Assembly (NCBI GenBank): GCA_963837155.1
Contig: CAWIMB010000002.1
Location: 1,488,001 to 1,552,000, forward strand
Length of the DNA: 64,000 nt
Direction: 5' to 3'
Origin: DASQHW01 sp963837155
Lineage (GTDB): Bacteria; Actinomycetota; Acidimicrobiia; IMCC26256; PALSA-610
How positions within the stretch are numbered: position 1 is the stretch's first letter; every line of letters begins with the position of its first letter. Position numbers and translations under genes: made by a program. This document shows, piece by piece, positions 45,641 to 53,714 of the stretch. A model generated the notes under the pieces. It worked only from the letters and a program-made list of their open reading frames with translations. It did no database searches and was not told the origin of the DNA.

Positions 45641-47139
45641 GCGCCGTCGATCCCAGGGCTCCGTGCATCATCGGAGTTGCCGCGCGGACGTGGCATCCCG
45701 AAGAAGTGGGGGAGCAGGGGGCACCCGAACCACTGTCGATGTGGGAAGAAGTCGCGCGCGCGGCCGCGGCGGACACCACGCGGCCCGAGGTGCTGCAACA
45801 GCTCGACAGTCTGCAGATCGTCTACTGCCAGACGTGGCAATACGACGACGCGGTGGCGCGCTTGGTGGATCGCCTCGGCATCGACCCGAAGCACCGGCAC
45901 TACTCGGGGATCGGCGGCACGACGACCCAGCAGCTCGTGAACGCGACCGCGGAACGGATGCTCGCCGGCGAGCTCGACGTGGCGCTCATCACCAGTTCGG
46001 AAGCGCTTGCGACGCAGCGGTCGTTCAAGAAGCGAGGCATTCGGTATCCATACTCGTTCAAGCCCGCCGAGAAGCGGCCGTTTCCTTGGGAATCGCCGCC
46101 CGACCCCGCCGAGATCGCCCACGAAGTGTTCCAGGCGTGGCTCACGTTCGCGGTGTTCGACAACGCACGCCGCGCCCACGCCGGCGCGGGTCTCGACGCG
46201 TATCGCGACGGCATCGGCCGCATGCTGGCGCCGATGACTGAGGTGGCTGCCGCGAACCCGCATGCGTGGTTCCGCGTTGCACGTGATCCGATGGAGATCA
46301 TCACGCCGGACGCGCAGAACCGCATGGTCGGCTACCCGTACACGAAGTACGCGGTCGCAGTGATGGACGTGGACATGGCCGGCGCGCTGGTCGTCGCGAC
46401 GCACGAGCGGGCCGATGCACTCGGCATCCCGTCCGATCGGCGCGTGTATCTCCGCGGTTGGTGTTACGCGACCGATCCGGTGCTCGTGGCCGAGCATCCC
46501 GACATGTGGCGGTCGCCGGCGATCGAGGCCGCGAGCGCCGAGACGCTGCGCGTCGCGGGAGTGAGCGTCGACGACATCCGGTTCTTCGATCTCTACTCGT
46601 GCTTCGCGAGCTCGCTCCATTTCGCGTGCGACGCGCTCGGCTTGTCGCCGGTTGATCCGCGCGGGCTCACGGTGACGGGCGGATTGCCGTATCACGGCGG
46701 ACCCGCGAGCGGGTACCTGACGCACTCGATCGCCGCGATCGTCGAACGCCTTCGCGCCGATCCCGGAGCGTTCGGGCTCGTGTCGGGCGTCGGTATGCAT
46801 ATGACCAAGCATGTCTTCGGCTGCTATTCGTCGGCGCCCGGTTCCGTCGAGCCGCCGGGCTCGGTGCCACCGGCCGCGGCGCGCACCGTCGTTGCGACCC
46901 ATGAGGGCGATGCCGAGGTCGCCGCCTACTCGGTGGTACACGGCCGCGACGGCGCGCCCGAATGGGCCGTGCTGGTGTGCGACCTCGACGGCGGAACGCG
47001 CACGTACGCACAGCTTCGCGACCCGGAGTCCATCGCCCGCGCCGAACAAGAAGAGTTGGTGGGCAAGAAGGTACGCCTCACGCCGCAAGAAGTCGACGGC
47101 CCCATGGGAAAGGCAACGCGCAACATTGCAAGCGTGTAG
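45637..47139 (+). CDS. Thiolase-like (SCP-x/acetyl-CoA acetyltransferase-type) protein without the usual nucleophile
   Basis: A 500-residue thiolase-fold protein. The segment where thiolases carry the nucleophilic Cys (C-x-S-G) reads SGIGGTTTQQLVNATAERML and has no Cys. The His region GGLPYHGGPASGY is kept, as is SCFASSLHFAC further on. Actinobacteria encode many such SCP-x-like paralogues, often beside crotonases; some act without the Cys as retro-aldolase or lyase components. GTG 45637 overlaps the crotonase stop. The C-terminal TPQEVDGPMGKATRN is a small extra domain. The substrate is unknown. Confidence 0.8.
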   Translation: MSAVDPRAPCIIGVAARTWHPEEVGEQGAPEPLSMWEEVARAAAADTTRPEVLQQLDSLQIVYCQTWQYDDAVARLVDRLGIDPKHRHYSGIGGTTTQQLVNATAERMLAGELDVALITSSEALATQRSFKKRGIRYPYSFKPAEKRPFPWESPPDPAEIAHEVFQAWLTFAVFDNARRAHAGAGLDAYRDGIGRMLAPMTEVAAANPHAWFRVARDPMEIITPDAQNRMVGYPYTKYAVAVMDVDMAGALVVATHERADALGIPSDRRVYLRGWCYATDPVLVAEHPDMWRSPAIEAASAETLRVAGVSVDDIRFFDLYSCFASSLHFACDALGLSPVDPRGLTVTGGLPYHGGPASGYLTHSIAAIVERLRADPGAFGLVSGVGMHMTKHVFGCYSSAPGSVEPPGSVPPAAARTVVATHEGDAEVAAYSVVHGRDGAPEWAVLVCDLDGGTRTYAQLRDPESIARAEQEELVGKKVRLTPQEVDGPMGKATRNIASV

Positions 47140-47154
47140 TTCCGCGCAATGAGG

Positions 47155-47305
47155 CCGTGAGCAAAGCGACACAACGACGCGGTGAGCGGAGCAGCCCGGA
47201 GGGTGCGAAGCGAACTCGCTGGGAGGAGGGAACCCTCCCCGCAGCGGCGAAGCCGCCGCTCGGAGGTGAGTCCCGACCCAGAAACATTGACAGGCCCGCG
47301 GGCCT
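47155..47305. repeat. Palindrome-rich intergenic stretch
   Basis: After the thiolase-like gene come GTGAGCAAAGCGAC and GTGAGCGGAGCAGC words, the palindrome GGAGGGAACCCTCC (about 47222-47235), an AGCGGC-GAA-GCCG hairpin and the perfect 14-bp palindrome AGGCCCGCGGGCCT (47292-47305). The first part may end the upstream transcript. The last palindrome lies inside the promoter spacer at 47287-47316. Confidence 0.4.
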
Positions 47306-47316
47306 CTTCGTAGGTT
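47287..47316 (+). promoter_or_regulatory. Promoter of the peptide-type ABC operon
   Basis: A perfect -35 TTGACA (47287-47292) and a -10 TAGGTT (47311-47316) are 18 bases apart. The 14-bp palindrome 47292-47305 fills most of the spacer. Confidence 0.55.
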
Positions 47317-47334
47317 CCCGCGTTACAGTCCGCC

Positions 47335-47350
47335 TGTGACGTGCGTCACA
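47335..47350. promoter_or_regulatory. CRP/GlxR-like palindrome
   Basis: TGTGACGTGCGTCACA matches the CRP-family consensus TGTGA-N6-TCACA in every fixed position. It lies about 12-27 bases after the predicted transcription start of the peptide-transporter promoter, a position more typical of repression. A TetR-like factor related to the CTGAC-N6-GTCA sites is a less likely reader, because the half-site spacing differs by two. Confidence 0.5.
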
Positions 47351-47418
47351 TTAGGAATGTAGGCCCAGTCGTGTCGGACGAAACGGGGCGAGGGCCCCGT
47401 CGTGAACCGGGGGGAACC

Positions 47419-49161
47419 GTGCGTCGGAGGAACTTCTCGCGTGGGCTGCGCGCTTTTGCGCTCGTCCTGCTGCTGGTGATGGTGGCAACCGCCTGCGGCA
47501 GCAGCAGCAAGAAGGGCAGCGAAAACAACAGCCCGGCAACCACCGGCGGCGTCGTGGCTCCTGACGACGCCAACCTGAAGCCGGTGCCCGGCGGGTCGCT
47601 CATCTACGGCCTCGAGGCTGACACGAGTGGAGGCTGGTGCCTCTACAAGGCCCAGCTCGCGATCGGCGGCATCCAGGTCGCCCGCGCGATCTACGACACC
47701 CTCACCGCGCCGGGGAAGGACGGCAAGATCCACCCGTTCCTCGCCGAGTCGGTGACCGGTACGAACAACAACAAGACGTGGACGATCAAGCTGCAGCCGA
47801 ACATCAAGTTCCACGACGGCTCGCCGCTGACCGCAGAGGTTGTCAAGGAGAACCTCGACCACTACCGCAAGGACAACCCGCTCTTCATCTTCGTCTTCGA
47901 TGACATCACCGCGGTCGACGTGGTCGACAACCTCACGGTGAAAGTGACCTCGAAGGTGTCGTGGTCGGCGTTCCCGTGGTTCCTCTGGAGCAGCGCTCGC
48001 CTCGGGATCATGGCGAAGGCGCAGATGGACTCGCCGGACTGCAACACGAAGCTGATCGGCACTGGCCCGTTCCAGTACGTGTCGTGGAAGTTCGGCGAGA
48101 AGTTCGTCGCCAAGAAGAACCCGAGCTACTGGGAGAAGGACAAGGACGGCAACGCGCTGCCGTACCTGGATCAGATCACGTTCGTGCCACAGGAGGACGG
48201 CCCCAAGCGACTGTCGTCGCTCGAAGCCGGCGACTTCACGATGATGCACACGTCCGGTCCGAAGCAGATCGTGAAGATCCGCAAGGACAAGGAAGCGGGC
48301 ACGTTGCAGGACACCGAATCCGACAAGTTCACCGAGGTCGGATACGTGATGCTCAACGTCTGTGGCGGCGTTGGTGACGCCTACCCGCTGTGCGGCCAGG
48401 CCTCGCCGTTCGCCGAGAAGTCGGCTCGCGAGGCGTTCGCGTACGGCGTCGACCGCAAGATCTTCAACAAGCTTCGGAACGACGACATCCTCCAGCAGGC
48501 CACCGGTCCGTTCGCGCCGGGTGTCGACGGCTATCTCGCCGAGATTCCGGGGGCGCCGGACGTCGACCCGACCCGGGCCAAGGCCGCGGCGGCCGAGTAC
48601 AAGCAGAAGACCGGCAAGGACTTGACGTTCACGCTGAACCACACTTCCGACCCGGACACAACCCAGGACGCGATTCTGATCAAGCAGATGCTCAAGACGA
48701 ACGCGGGCATCGACATCAGCCTCAACCCGGTGTCGGACCAGAGCACGTTGATCAACATCGCGATCGGCCGTAAGTACGACGCGACGTTGTGGCGGAACCA
48801 CCCGGGTGCTGACGACGACACCCAGTACGTGTGGTGGCACTGCTCGAACAAGCCGCCGCAGCCGTGCGACAACCCGGTGAACTTCGGCGGGTTCAACGAC
48901 CCGGTGATCAACAAGGCGTTCGACGACGCTCGCGTGAGCAGCGACCCGGCAGAGCGGACAAAGCTCTACGAGGACATCAACCGCGAGTTCACGAAGGAGC
49001 TCTGGAACCTCTGGGCGCAGTACACACTGTGGACGGTCGCGTACAAGCCCGGCGCGCACGGGGTACTCGGCCCGCCCCTTCCGGACGGCACCGGTGCATT
49101 CGAGGGTCTGCCGACCGGCCACCCGGTTTCGGGCCTGTGGTGCGACGGCGGGAAGTGCTGA
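47419..49161 (+). CDS. Oligopeptide/dipeptide-type ABC substrate-binding lipoprotein
   Basis: A 580-residue family 5 solute-binding protein (SBP_bac_5). The signal peptide ends in the lipobox ATAC (LVLLLVMVATACGS), followed by KVTSKVSWSAFPW and LIGTGPFQYVSWKFGEKF, both typical of DppA/OppA-like proteins. It binds a peptide or another small solute and feeds the permeases that follow. GTG 47419 follows GGGGGGA (47409-47415) and puts the signal peptide in normal register; the longer frame upstream is not signal-like. Several cysteines (SGGWCLY, LCGQAS, WHCSNKPPQPCDN, WCDGGKC) are unusual for the family. Confidence 0.88.
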   Translation: MRRRNFSRGLRAFALVLLLVMVATACGSSSKKGSENNSPATTGGVVAPDDANLKPVPGGSLIYGLEADTSGGWCLYKAQLAIGGIQVARAIYDTLTAPGKDGKIHPFLAESVTGTNNNKTWTIKLQPNIKFHDGSPLTAEVVKENLDHYRKDNPLFIFVFDDITAVDVVDNLTVKVTSKVSWSAFPWFLWSSARLGIMAKAQMDSPDCNTKLIGTGPFQYVSWKFGEKFVAKKNPSYWEKDKDGNALPYLDQITFVPQEDGPKRLSSLEAGDFTMMHTSGPKQIVKIRKDKEAGTLQDTESDKFTEVGYVMLNVCGGVGDAYPLCGQASPFAEKSAREAFAYGVDRKIFNKLRNDDILQQATGPFAPGVDGYLAEIPGAPDVDPTRAKAAAAEYKQKTGKDLTFTLNHTSDPDTTQDAILIKQMLKTNAGIDISLNPVSDQSTLINIAIGRKYDATLWRNHPGADDDTQYVWWHCSNKPPQPCDNPVNFGGFNDPVINKAFDDARVSSDPAERTKLYEDINREFTKELWNLWAQYTLWTVAYKPGAHGVLGPPLPDGTGAFEGLPTGHPVSGLWCDGGKC

Positions 49162-49202
49162 CGAACGCTTGATCCGGGCAGGAGTGAAGGAGACGACGGT
49201 AC

Positions 49203-50162
49203 GTGCGTACGATCGTACGGCGACTGATCCAGTTGATCGTCGTACTCGTCGTGGTCACGTTCTTCACGTCGATCCTGACATCGCTCCTGCCCGGCGACCC
49301 GGTGACGACGATCGCTCCGTTCTCGTCCGCGGAGACGCGCGCGGAGATCCGTGACCAGCTCGGGTTGAACGAGAACATCGTCGTCCGCTATTCGAAGTGG
49401 CTCGGCCATTTCGTCACGGGTGACATGGGGCGCGAGTACGCGGGCACCGACATCCGCGGCGCGTCGATCTCGGAGCGAATCAAGGACGCGTTACCGCGCT
49501 CATTGACGCTGATGCTCTACGTCCAGATCTTCACGCTGCTGATTGCCGTGCCGTTAGGAGTGTATACGGCATACAGAGCGGGAAAGGCCGTCGATCAATT
49601 CGCCAACGGTTTCGCGTTCTTGCTCTTGAGCGTCCCCGTGTACGTCGCGGGCACGCTGATGATCCTGTTCTTCAGCGTCAACAACCACATCCTCCCGTCC
49701 CGAGGCTGGGTCGCGCTCGGAAACAATCCCACCGAACATTTCAAGCACATCGCGATGCCTGTCATCGCGATCGCGATCGGCCAGATCGCCGTCTATGCCC
49801 GCCTCCTGCGGAGCGACATGGTCGCCACGCTGCAGGAGGACTACATCTTGATGGCGAAGAGCAAAGGCATCAGTGACGGCCGCATCTTGTGGCGGCACGC
49901 GCTGCGCCCGTCGAGCTTGACGCTGCTCACCGTCGCGGGGTTGAACGTCGGAGCGTTGATCAGTGGCGCGCTGATCGTCGAAGTGATCTTCGGCATCAAC
50001 GGCATGGGTTTCCTGATCAACGACGCCATCAACCGCCGGCAGTACATCGCGTTGCAGGACTACATCGCGGTTGTCGCGATCGTGTACGTGCTCGTCAACT
50101 TCGGCGTGGACTTCCTCTACCGCGTCCTGGACCCGCGGATCCGCGGCGCTCGAATCGGCTAA
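49203..50162 (+). CDS. DppB/OppB-type ABC permease
   Basis: A 319-residue inner-membrane permease with six predicted helices. The N-terminal helix RRLIQLIVVLVVVTFFTSIL is followed by the LLPGDPV motif and GVYTAYRAGKAVDQ. The cytoplasmic EAA-type loop DYILMAKSKGISDGRILWRH contacts the ATPase. GTG 49203 follows GAAGGAG with a somewhat long spacing. It pairs with the DppC-type permease downstream across a heptamer-repeat gap. Confidence 0.88.
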   Translation: MRTIVRRLIQLIVVLVVVTFFTSILTSLLPGDPVTTIAPFSSAETRAEIRDQLGLNENIVVRYSKWLGHFVTGDMGREYAGTDIRGASISERIKDALPRSLTLMLYVQIFTLLIAVPLGVYTAYRAGKAVDQFANGFAFLLLSVPVYVAGTLMILFFSVNNHILPSRGWVALGNNPTEHFKHIAMPVIAIAIGQIAVYARLLRSDMVATLQEDYILMAKSKGISDGRILWRHALRPSSLTLLTVAGLNVGALISGALIVEVIFGINGMGFLINDAINRRQYIALQDYIAVVAIVYVLVNFGVDFLYRVLDPRIRGARIG

Positions 50163-50190
50163 CGGCTAACGGCTAACGGCAAACGGCGAA
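50156..50190. repeat. Five tandem heptamers giving stops in all three frames
   Basis: CGGCTAA occurs three times, then CGGCAAA and CGGCGAA. Because the unit is 7 bases, the TAAs at 50160, 50167 and 50174 fall in three different frames. The first is the stop of the DppB-type gene. The last unit provides GAAGGA, the ribosome binding site for the next gene. Confidence 0.75.
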
Positions 50191-50197
50191 GGACAAC

Positions 50198-51142
50198 ATG
50201 TCGAACACCGAAATCGTTGCCGGCCCTGCCGGCGGAATGGTGGCCATCGCTGTCGACGAGCCGCCGGAAGAGGTCTTCCACAAGCGGAAGATCGGCATCA
50301 TGGCGTGGCTCGCAATCGCGTGGCTCTCCATCGTCATACTCTCCGCGATCCTCGCGCCGGTCTTGCCGCTCAAGGACCCGATCAACGGATTCGACTACGC
50401 GCACACCAAGGCGGGGATGTTCAGCCCCGGCCATATCTTCGGCACCGACGACACCGGCAATGACGTGCTCAGCCGCGTGGTGTGGGGAGCACAAGCGTCG
50501 ATGCTGATCGCGATCGGCTCGATCGTGTTCGGGCTGATCATCGGCGGGTTCTTCGGCTTGCTCGCCGGTTACCGCGGCGGCAAGACCGACACCGTGCTCA
50601 GCTCCTTCTTCAACATCTTCCTGGCATTCCCGCAGCTGGTGTTGGCACTCACGCTCGTCGCGGTACTCGCGCCGAGCGCATCGGGCGGAGGTGGTGGCCC
50701 AACCTGGGGCCGGCGAGTATTCGTCGTGATCCTCGCGGTCGGCATCGTGTCGGTGCCGATCCTGGCGCGCATCACGCGCGCGAACGCGCTGGCGTGGTCG
50801 CAACGCGAGTTCGTGATGGCGGCGCGGGCACAGGGCGCCTCGAGCACGCGCGTCATGTTCCGCGAAGTCTTGCCGAACGTGCTGCCCGCAATGCTCTCGA
50901 TCTCGTTGCTCGGCGTCGCGGTCGTGATCACGCTCGAGGGCGCGTTGGCACTCTTCGGCTTGAGTGTTCCCGCGCCCAACCCCTCGTGGGGGAACATGAT
51001 CTACTCGCAGCTGAGCGCGCTCGACGAGGCGCCGACCGTCTGGTTGGTGCCGTCGGTGCTGATCTTCCTGTCGGTGCTCTCGTTCAACTATCTCGGTGAC
51101 GTCGTACGCAGTCGCTTCGACGTGCGCGAGGGCGCCCTGTGA
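50198..51142 (+). CDS. DppC/OppC-type ABC permease
   Basis: A 314-residue permease. A cytoplasmic N-terminus precedes helix 1 (AWLAIAWLSIVILSAILAPV), then GHIFGTDDTGNDVLSRVVWG, the hallmark loop of the C-type peptide permeases, and the EAA loop EFVMAARAQGASSTRVMFRE. ATG 50198 follows GAAGGA. It forms the channel with the preceding permease. GTG of the next gene overlaps its stop. Confidence 0.88.
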   Translation: MSNTEIVAGPAGGMVAIAVDEPPEEVFHKRKIGIMAWLAIAWLSIVILSAILAPVLPLKDPINGFDYAHTKAGMFSPGHIFGTDDTGNDVLSRVVWGAQASMLIAIGSIVFGLIIGGFFGLLAGYRGGKTDTVLSSFFNIFLAFPQLVLALTLVAVLAPSASGGGGGPTWGRRVFVVILAVGIVSVPILARITRANALAWSQREFVMAARAQGASSTRVMFREVLPNVLPAMLSISLLGVAVVITLEGALALFGLSVPAPNPSWGNMIYSQLSALDEAPTVWLVPSVLIFLSVLSFNYLGDVVRSRFDVREGAL

Positions 51143-52284
51143 GCCCTTCCCGCCCGAAGTTCGGGAGGCGCCGCGGCCGGTCCGACCGGTTCACGGACGC
51201 GCCCCTCGACGGTCCCCTGCTCGATGTCGACAACGTGCAAACGCACTTCAAGAGCGAACGAGGCCTCGTGCGTGCGGTCGACGGGGTGTCGTTCACGCTC
51301 GAACGCGGCAAGACGATCGGTATCGTCGGGGAGTCGGGTTGCGGCAAGTCGGTGTTGTCTCGCTCGATCATGGGCCTCCTGCCGAGCAACGCAGTGCGCC
51401 ACGGCAGCATCACGTTCGAAGGTCGCGAGATCGGCGACGCGGCCGGCAACGTCATGAAGCAGTACTGGGGCACCCAGATGTCGATGGTGTTCCAGGACCC
51501 GATGACATCGCTGAACCCTGTGATGCGCATCGGCCAGCAGATCATGGAGTCGCTGCGCTTCCACCTCGACGTCACGAAGGACTACGCGGAGGAGACCGCA
51601 CTCGCGCTGTTGCGATCGGTCGGGATCCCGGAGGCCGAGCGCCGGCTGCGGGAGTACCCGCATCAGCTCTCGGGTGGAATGCGCCAGAGGGTGATGATCG
51701 CGATCGCGCTCGCGTGTGGTCCCAAGCTGCTCTTCGCGGACGAGCCGACCACGGCGCTCGACGTCACCGTGCAGGCCCAGATCCTCGACTTGCTCCAAGC
51801 TCAGCAGCGCGAGCGCTTCATGGCGATGGTGCTCGTCACCCACGACCTCGGCGTCGTCGCGGGCCGCACCGACGACATCGCCGTGATGTACGCCGGTCGC
51901 ATCGTTGAGAAGGCGCCGACGCGCGCGCTGTTCTCCGAGACGCGCCATCCGTACACCGAGGCGCTCCTCAAATCGATCCCGAAGCTCGCGCAGGCGAGCC
52001 ACACGCGGCTCGAGGCGATTGCAGGCCGTCCGCCCGACCTCGTCGACCCGCCGCCGGGATGCAAATTCGCGCCCCGCTGCCCGTACGCGCAGGACAAGTG
52101 CGTGCAGGAGGAGCCGGCGCTCGTCGACGCCGAGGTACCGGGTCACGCCTTCCGTTGCCACTTCCCGGTGGGCACTGAGGCCGGCCGGGGAGCGCTCGCG
52201 CGCAACCTCGCGGCCGGCGAAACCGCGACGGGCATGCCCGTCCGCAAGGAAGGCGAAGCGCTGACCACAGGGATCGTTGTCTGA
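51139..52284 (+). CDS. DppD/OppD-type ABC ATPase
   Basis: A 381-residue ATPase. Walker A is GIVGESGCGKSVLSRSI, the Q-loop VFQDPMTSLNPV, the signature LSGGMRQRVMIAIAL, Walker B LLFADEPTTALD and the switch His VTHDLGVV. The C-terminal oligopeptide-type extension has GCKFAPRCPYAQDKC; its cysteines bind an iron-sulfur cluster in related proteins. It starts at GTG 51139 with a GTGA overlap, and its stop overlaps the ATG of the next ATPase (TGATG). The length is normal for the family. Confidence 0.9.
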   Translation: MSPSRPKFGRRRGRSDRFTDAPLDGPLLDVDNVQTHFKSERGLVRAVDGVSFTLERGKTIGIVGESGCGKSVLSRSIMGLLPSNAVRHGSITFEGREIGDAAGNVMKQYWGTQMSMVFQDPMTSLNPVMRIGQQIMESLRFHLDVTKDYAEETALALLRSVGIPEAERRLREYPHQLSGGMRQRVMIAIALACGPKLLFADEPTTALDVTVQAQILDLLQAQQRERFMAMVLVTHDLGVVAGRTDDIAVMYAGRIVEKAPTRALFSETRHPYTEALLKSIPKLAQASHTRLEAIAGRPPDLVDPPPGCKFAPRCPYAQDKCVQEEPALVDAEVPGHAFRCHFPVGTEAGRGALARNLAAGETATGMPVRKEGEALTTGIVV

Positions 52285-53714
52285 TGGCGGGCAGCGGTAC
52301 CGCGCACCTTCGTCCGGCAGCTGAGACGCTGTTGCGTGTCGAAGAGCTCGTCGTGGAGTTCCCCGTCGGGCGCAGCGGACTCAAGGTGCACGCAGTCTCG
52401 AACGTCAGCTTCGACGTCCTGGAAGGCGAGACCGTCGGGCTCGTCGGTGAGTCGGGCTGTGGCAAATCGACGACCGGCAAGGCAATCATGCAGCTCCCGC
52501 AACCGACAGCGGGACGTGTGACGTTCGAAGGTCACGAGATGACGCGACTGTCGGGGGAGGAGCTCCGCCGCACACGCACGCGCATGAAGATGATCTTCCA
52601 GGACCCGATCTCGTCGCTCAACCCGCGCCGCAAAGTGGAAGACATCATCGCCGAAGGTCTGCGCGTCGCCGTGGACCTGCAGCCCGCCCCGTCGTCCGTT
52701 CCCACGTCGTTGCGATTCGCCTCGATGCTGTCATTCGCACTCGCGGGGCTGGCTGTGTTCGGCATCGTTGCGTCGCTGATCGCCGGGCTCTTCGCGGATC
52801 TCTCGTGGCTCGGCTATCTGATCCTCGTCCTCGCGCTTTCTCCCGGCACCGGTGTGGTCTTCTTGTGGTACCTCGCGGGGGACGGATTGCGAAACGCGAA
52901 GCGTTCCGCGTGGACCGGGGCGCTCGCTTTGGCGCTGGTCCTTGGCGGCATCGGCGTGATTGCCGGGTTGGCCGGCTTCCCCCTGGCGTGGATCAACGTT
53001 GTCCTTGACCTTGTGCTCATCGGCGCACTCCTCGCTCCGTCCTCGCGGCGTGCCCTGCCGAATCCTCCGGACGACCTTGACAACGAAGTCGACGAGATGA
53101 TGGCGACGGTCGGGCTCGACCCGTCGTTGCAACGCGGGCGGCGCCCGCACCAGTTCTCGGGTGGCCAGTGCCAGCGCATCTCGATCGCCCGCGCGGTGAT
53201 CACCGATCCCAAGCTGATCATCTGCGACGAGCCGGTGTCGGCGCTGGACGTGTCGGTGCAGGCGCAGATCCTCAACCTCCTCGAGGACATGAAGGCGCGC
53301 TACGGCTTGACGCTGATCTTCATCGCGCACGACCTCGCAGTCGTGAAGAACGTGAGCGACCGTGTCGTCGTGATGTACCTCGGCAAGATCTGCGAGGTTG
53401 GCGCCCCCGACGACATCTACAAGCAGCCCGCGCATCCGTACACCGCCGCGCTCCTCGCCGCGATCCCGGTACCCGATCCCAACATCCGGCCCGACGAGCG
53501 CACGCAGGTCGGGGGAGAGATCCCGTCGCCGGTTGCACCGCCGTCGGGTTGCCGGTTCCGCACCCGTTGCCCCAAGGCGCAGGACAAGTGCGCCCAGGAG
53601 GAGCCGCAGATCGCGGAGCTCCGGCCGGGGCAGTTCGTCGCGTGCCACTTCCCGTTGGCGGCCGGCGAGACGCTGCCGACGCGCAACGGGCAGACCGCGT
53701 CAATGACGGGGTAG
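52284..53714 (+). CDS. DppF/OppF-type ABC ATPase with a four-helix membrane insertion
   Basis: A 476-residue chain. Residues 1-130 are a normal ATPase start (LVGESGCGKSTTGKAIMQL, Q-loop IFQDPISSLNPRRKVEDIIA). Residues about 131-262 (52674-53069) are an insertion with four strongly hydrophobic segments at about 147-170, 174-198, 212-232 and 235-251. The ATPase resumes with EVDEMMATVGLDPSL, signature FSGGQCQRISIARA, Walker B LIICDEPVSALD, FIAHDLAVV and the C-terminal CRFRTRCPKAQDKC. Normal OppF proteins have only about 20 residues between Q-loop and signature. All catalytic motifs are intact and the frame is clean, so the insertion is unlikely to be an error. It would place the helical subdomain in the membrane. 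Confidence 0.85.
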   Translation: MAGSGTAHLRPAAETLLRVEELVVEFPVGRSGLKVHAVSNVSFDVLEGETVGLVGESGCGKSTTGKAIMQLPQPTAGRVTFEGHEMTRLSGEELRRTRTRMKMIFQDPISSLNPRRKVEDIIAEGLRVAVDLQPAPSSVPTSLRFASMLSFALAGLAVFGIVASLIAGLFADLSWLGYLILVLALSPGTGVVFLWYLAGDGLRNAKRSAWTGALALALVLGGIGVIAGLAGFPLAWINVVLDLVLIGALLAPSSRRALPNPPDDLDNEVDEMMATVGLDPSLQRGRRPHQFSGGQCQRISIARAVITDPKLIICDEPVSALDVSVQAQILNLLEDMKARYGLTLIFIAHDLAVVKNVSDRVVVMYLGKICEVGAPDDIYKQPAHPYTAALLAAIPVPDPNIRPDERTQVGGEIPSPVAPPSGCRFRTRCPKAQDKCAQEEPQIAELRPGQFVACHFPLAAGETLPTRNGQTASMTG

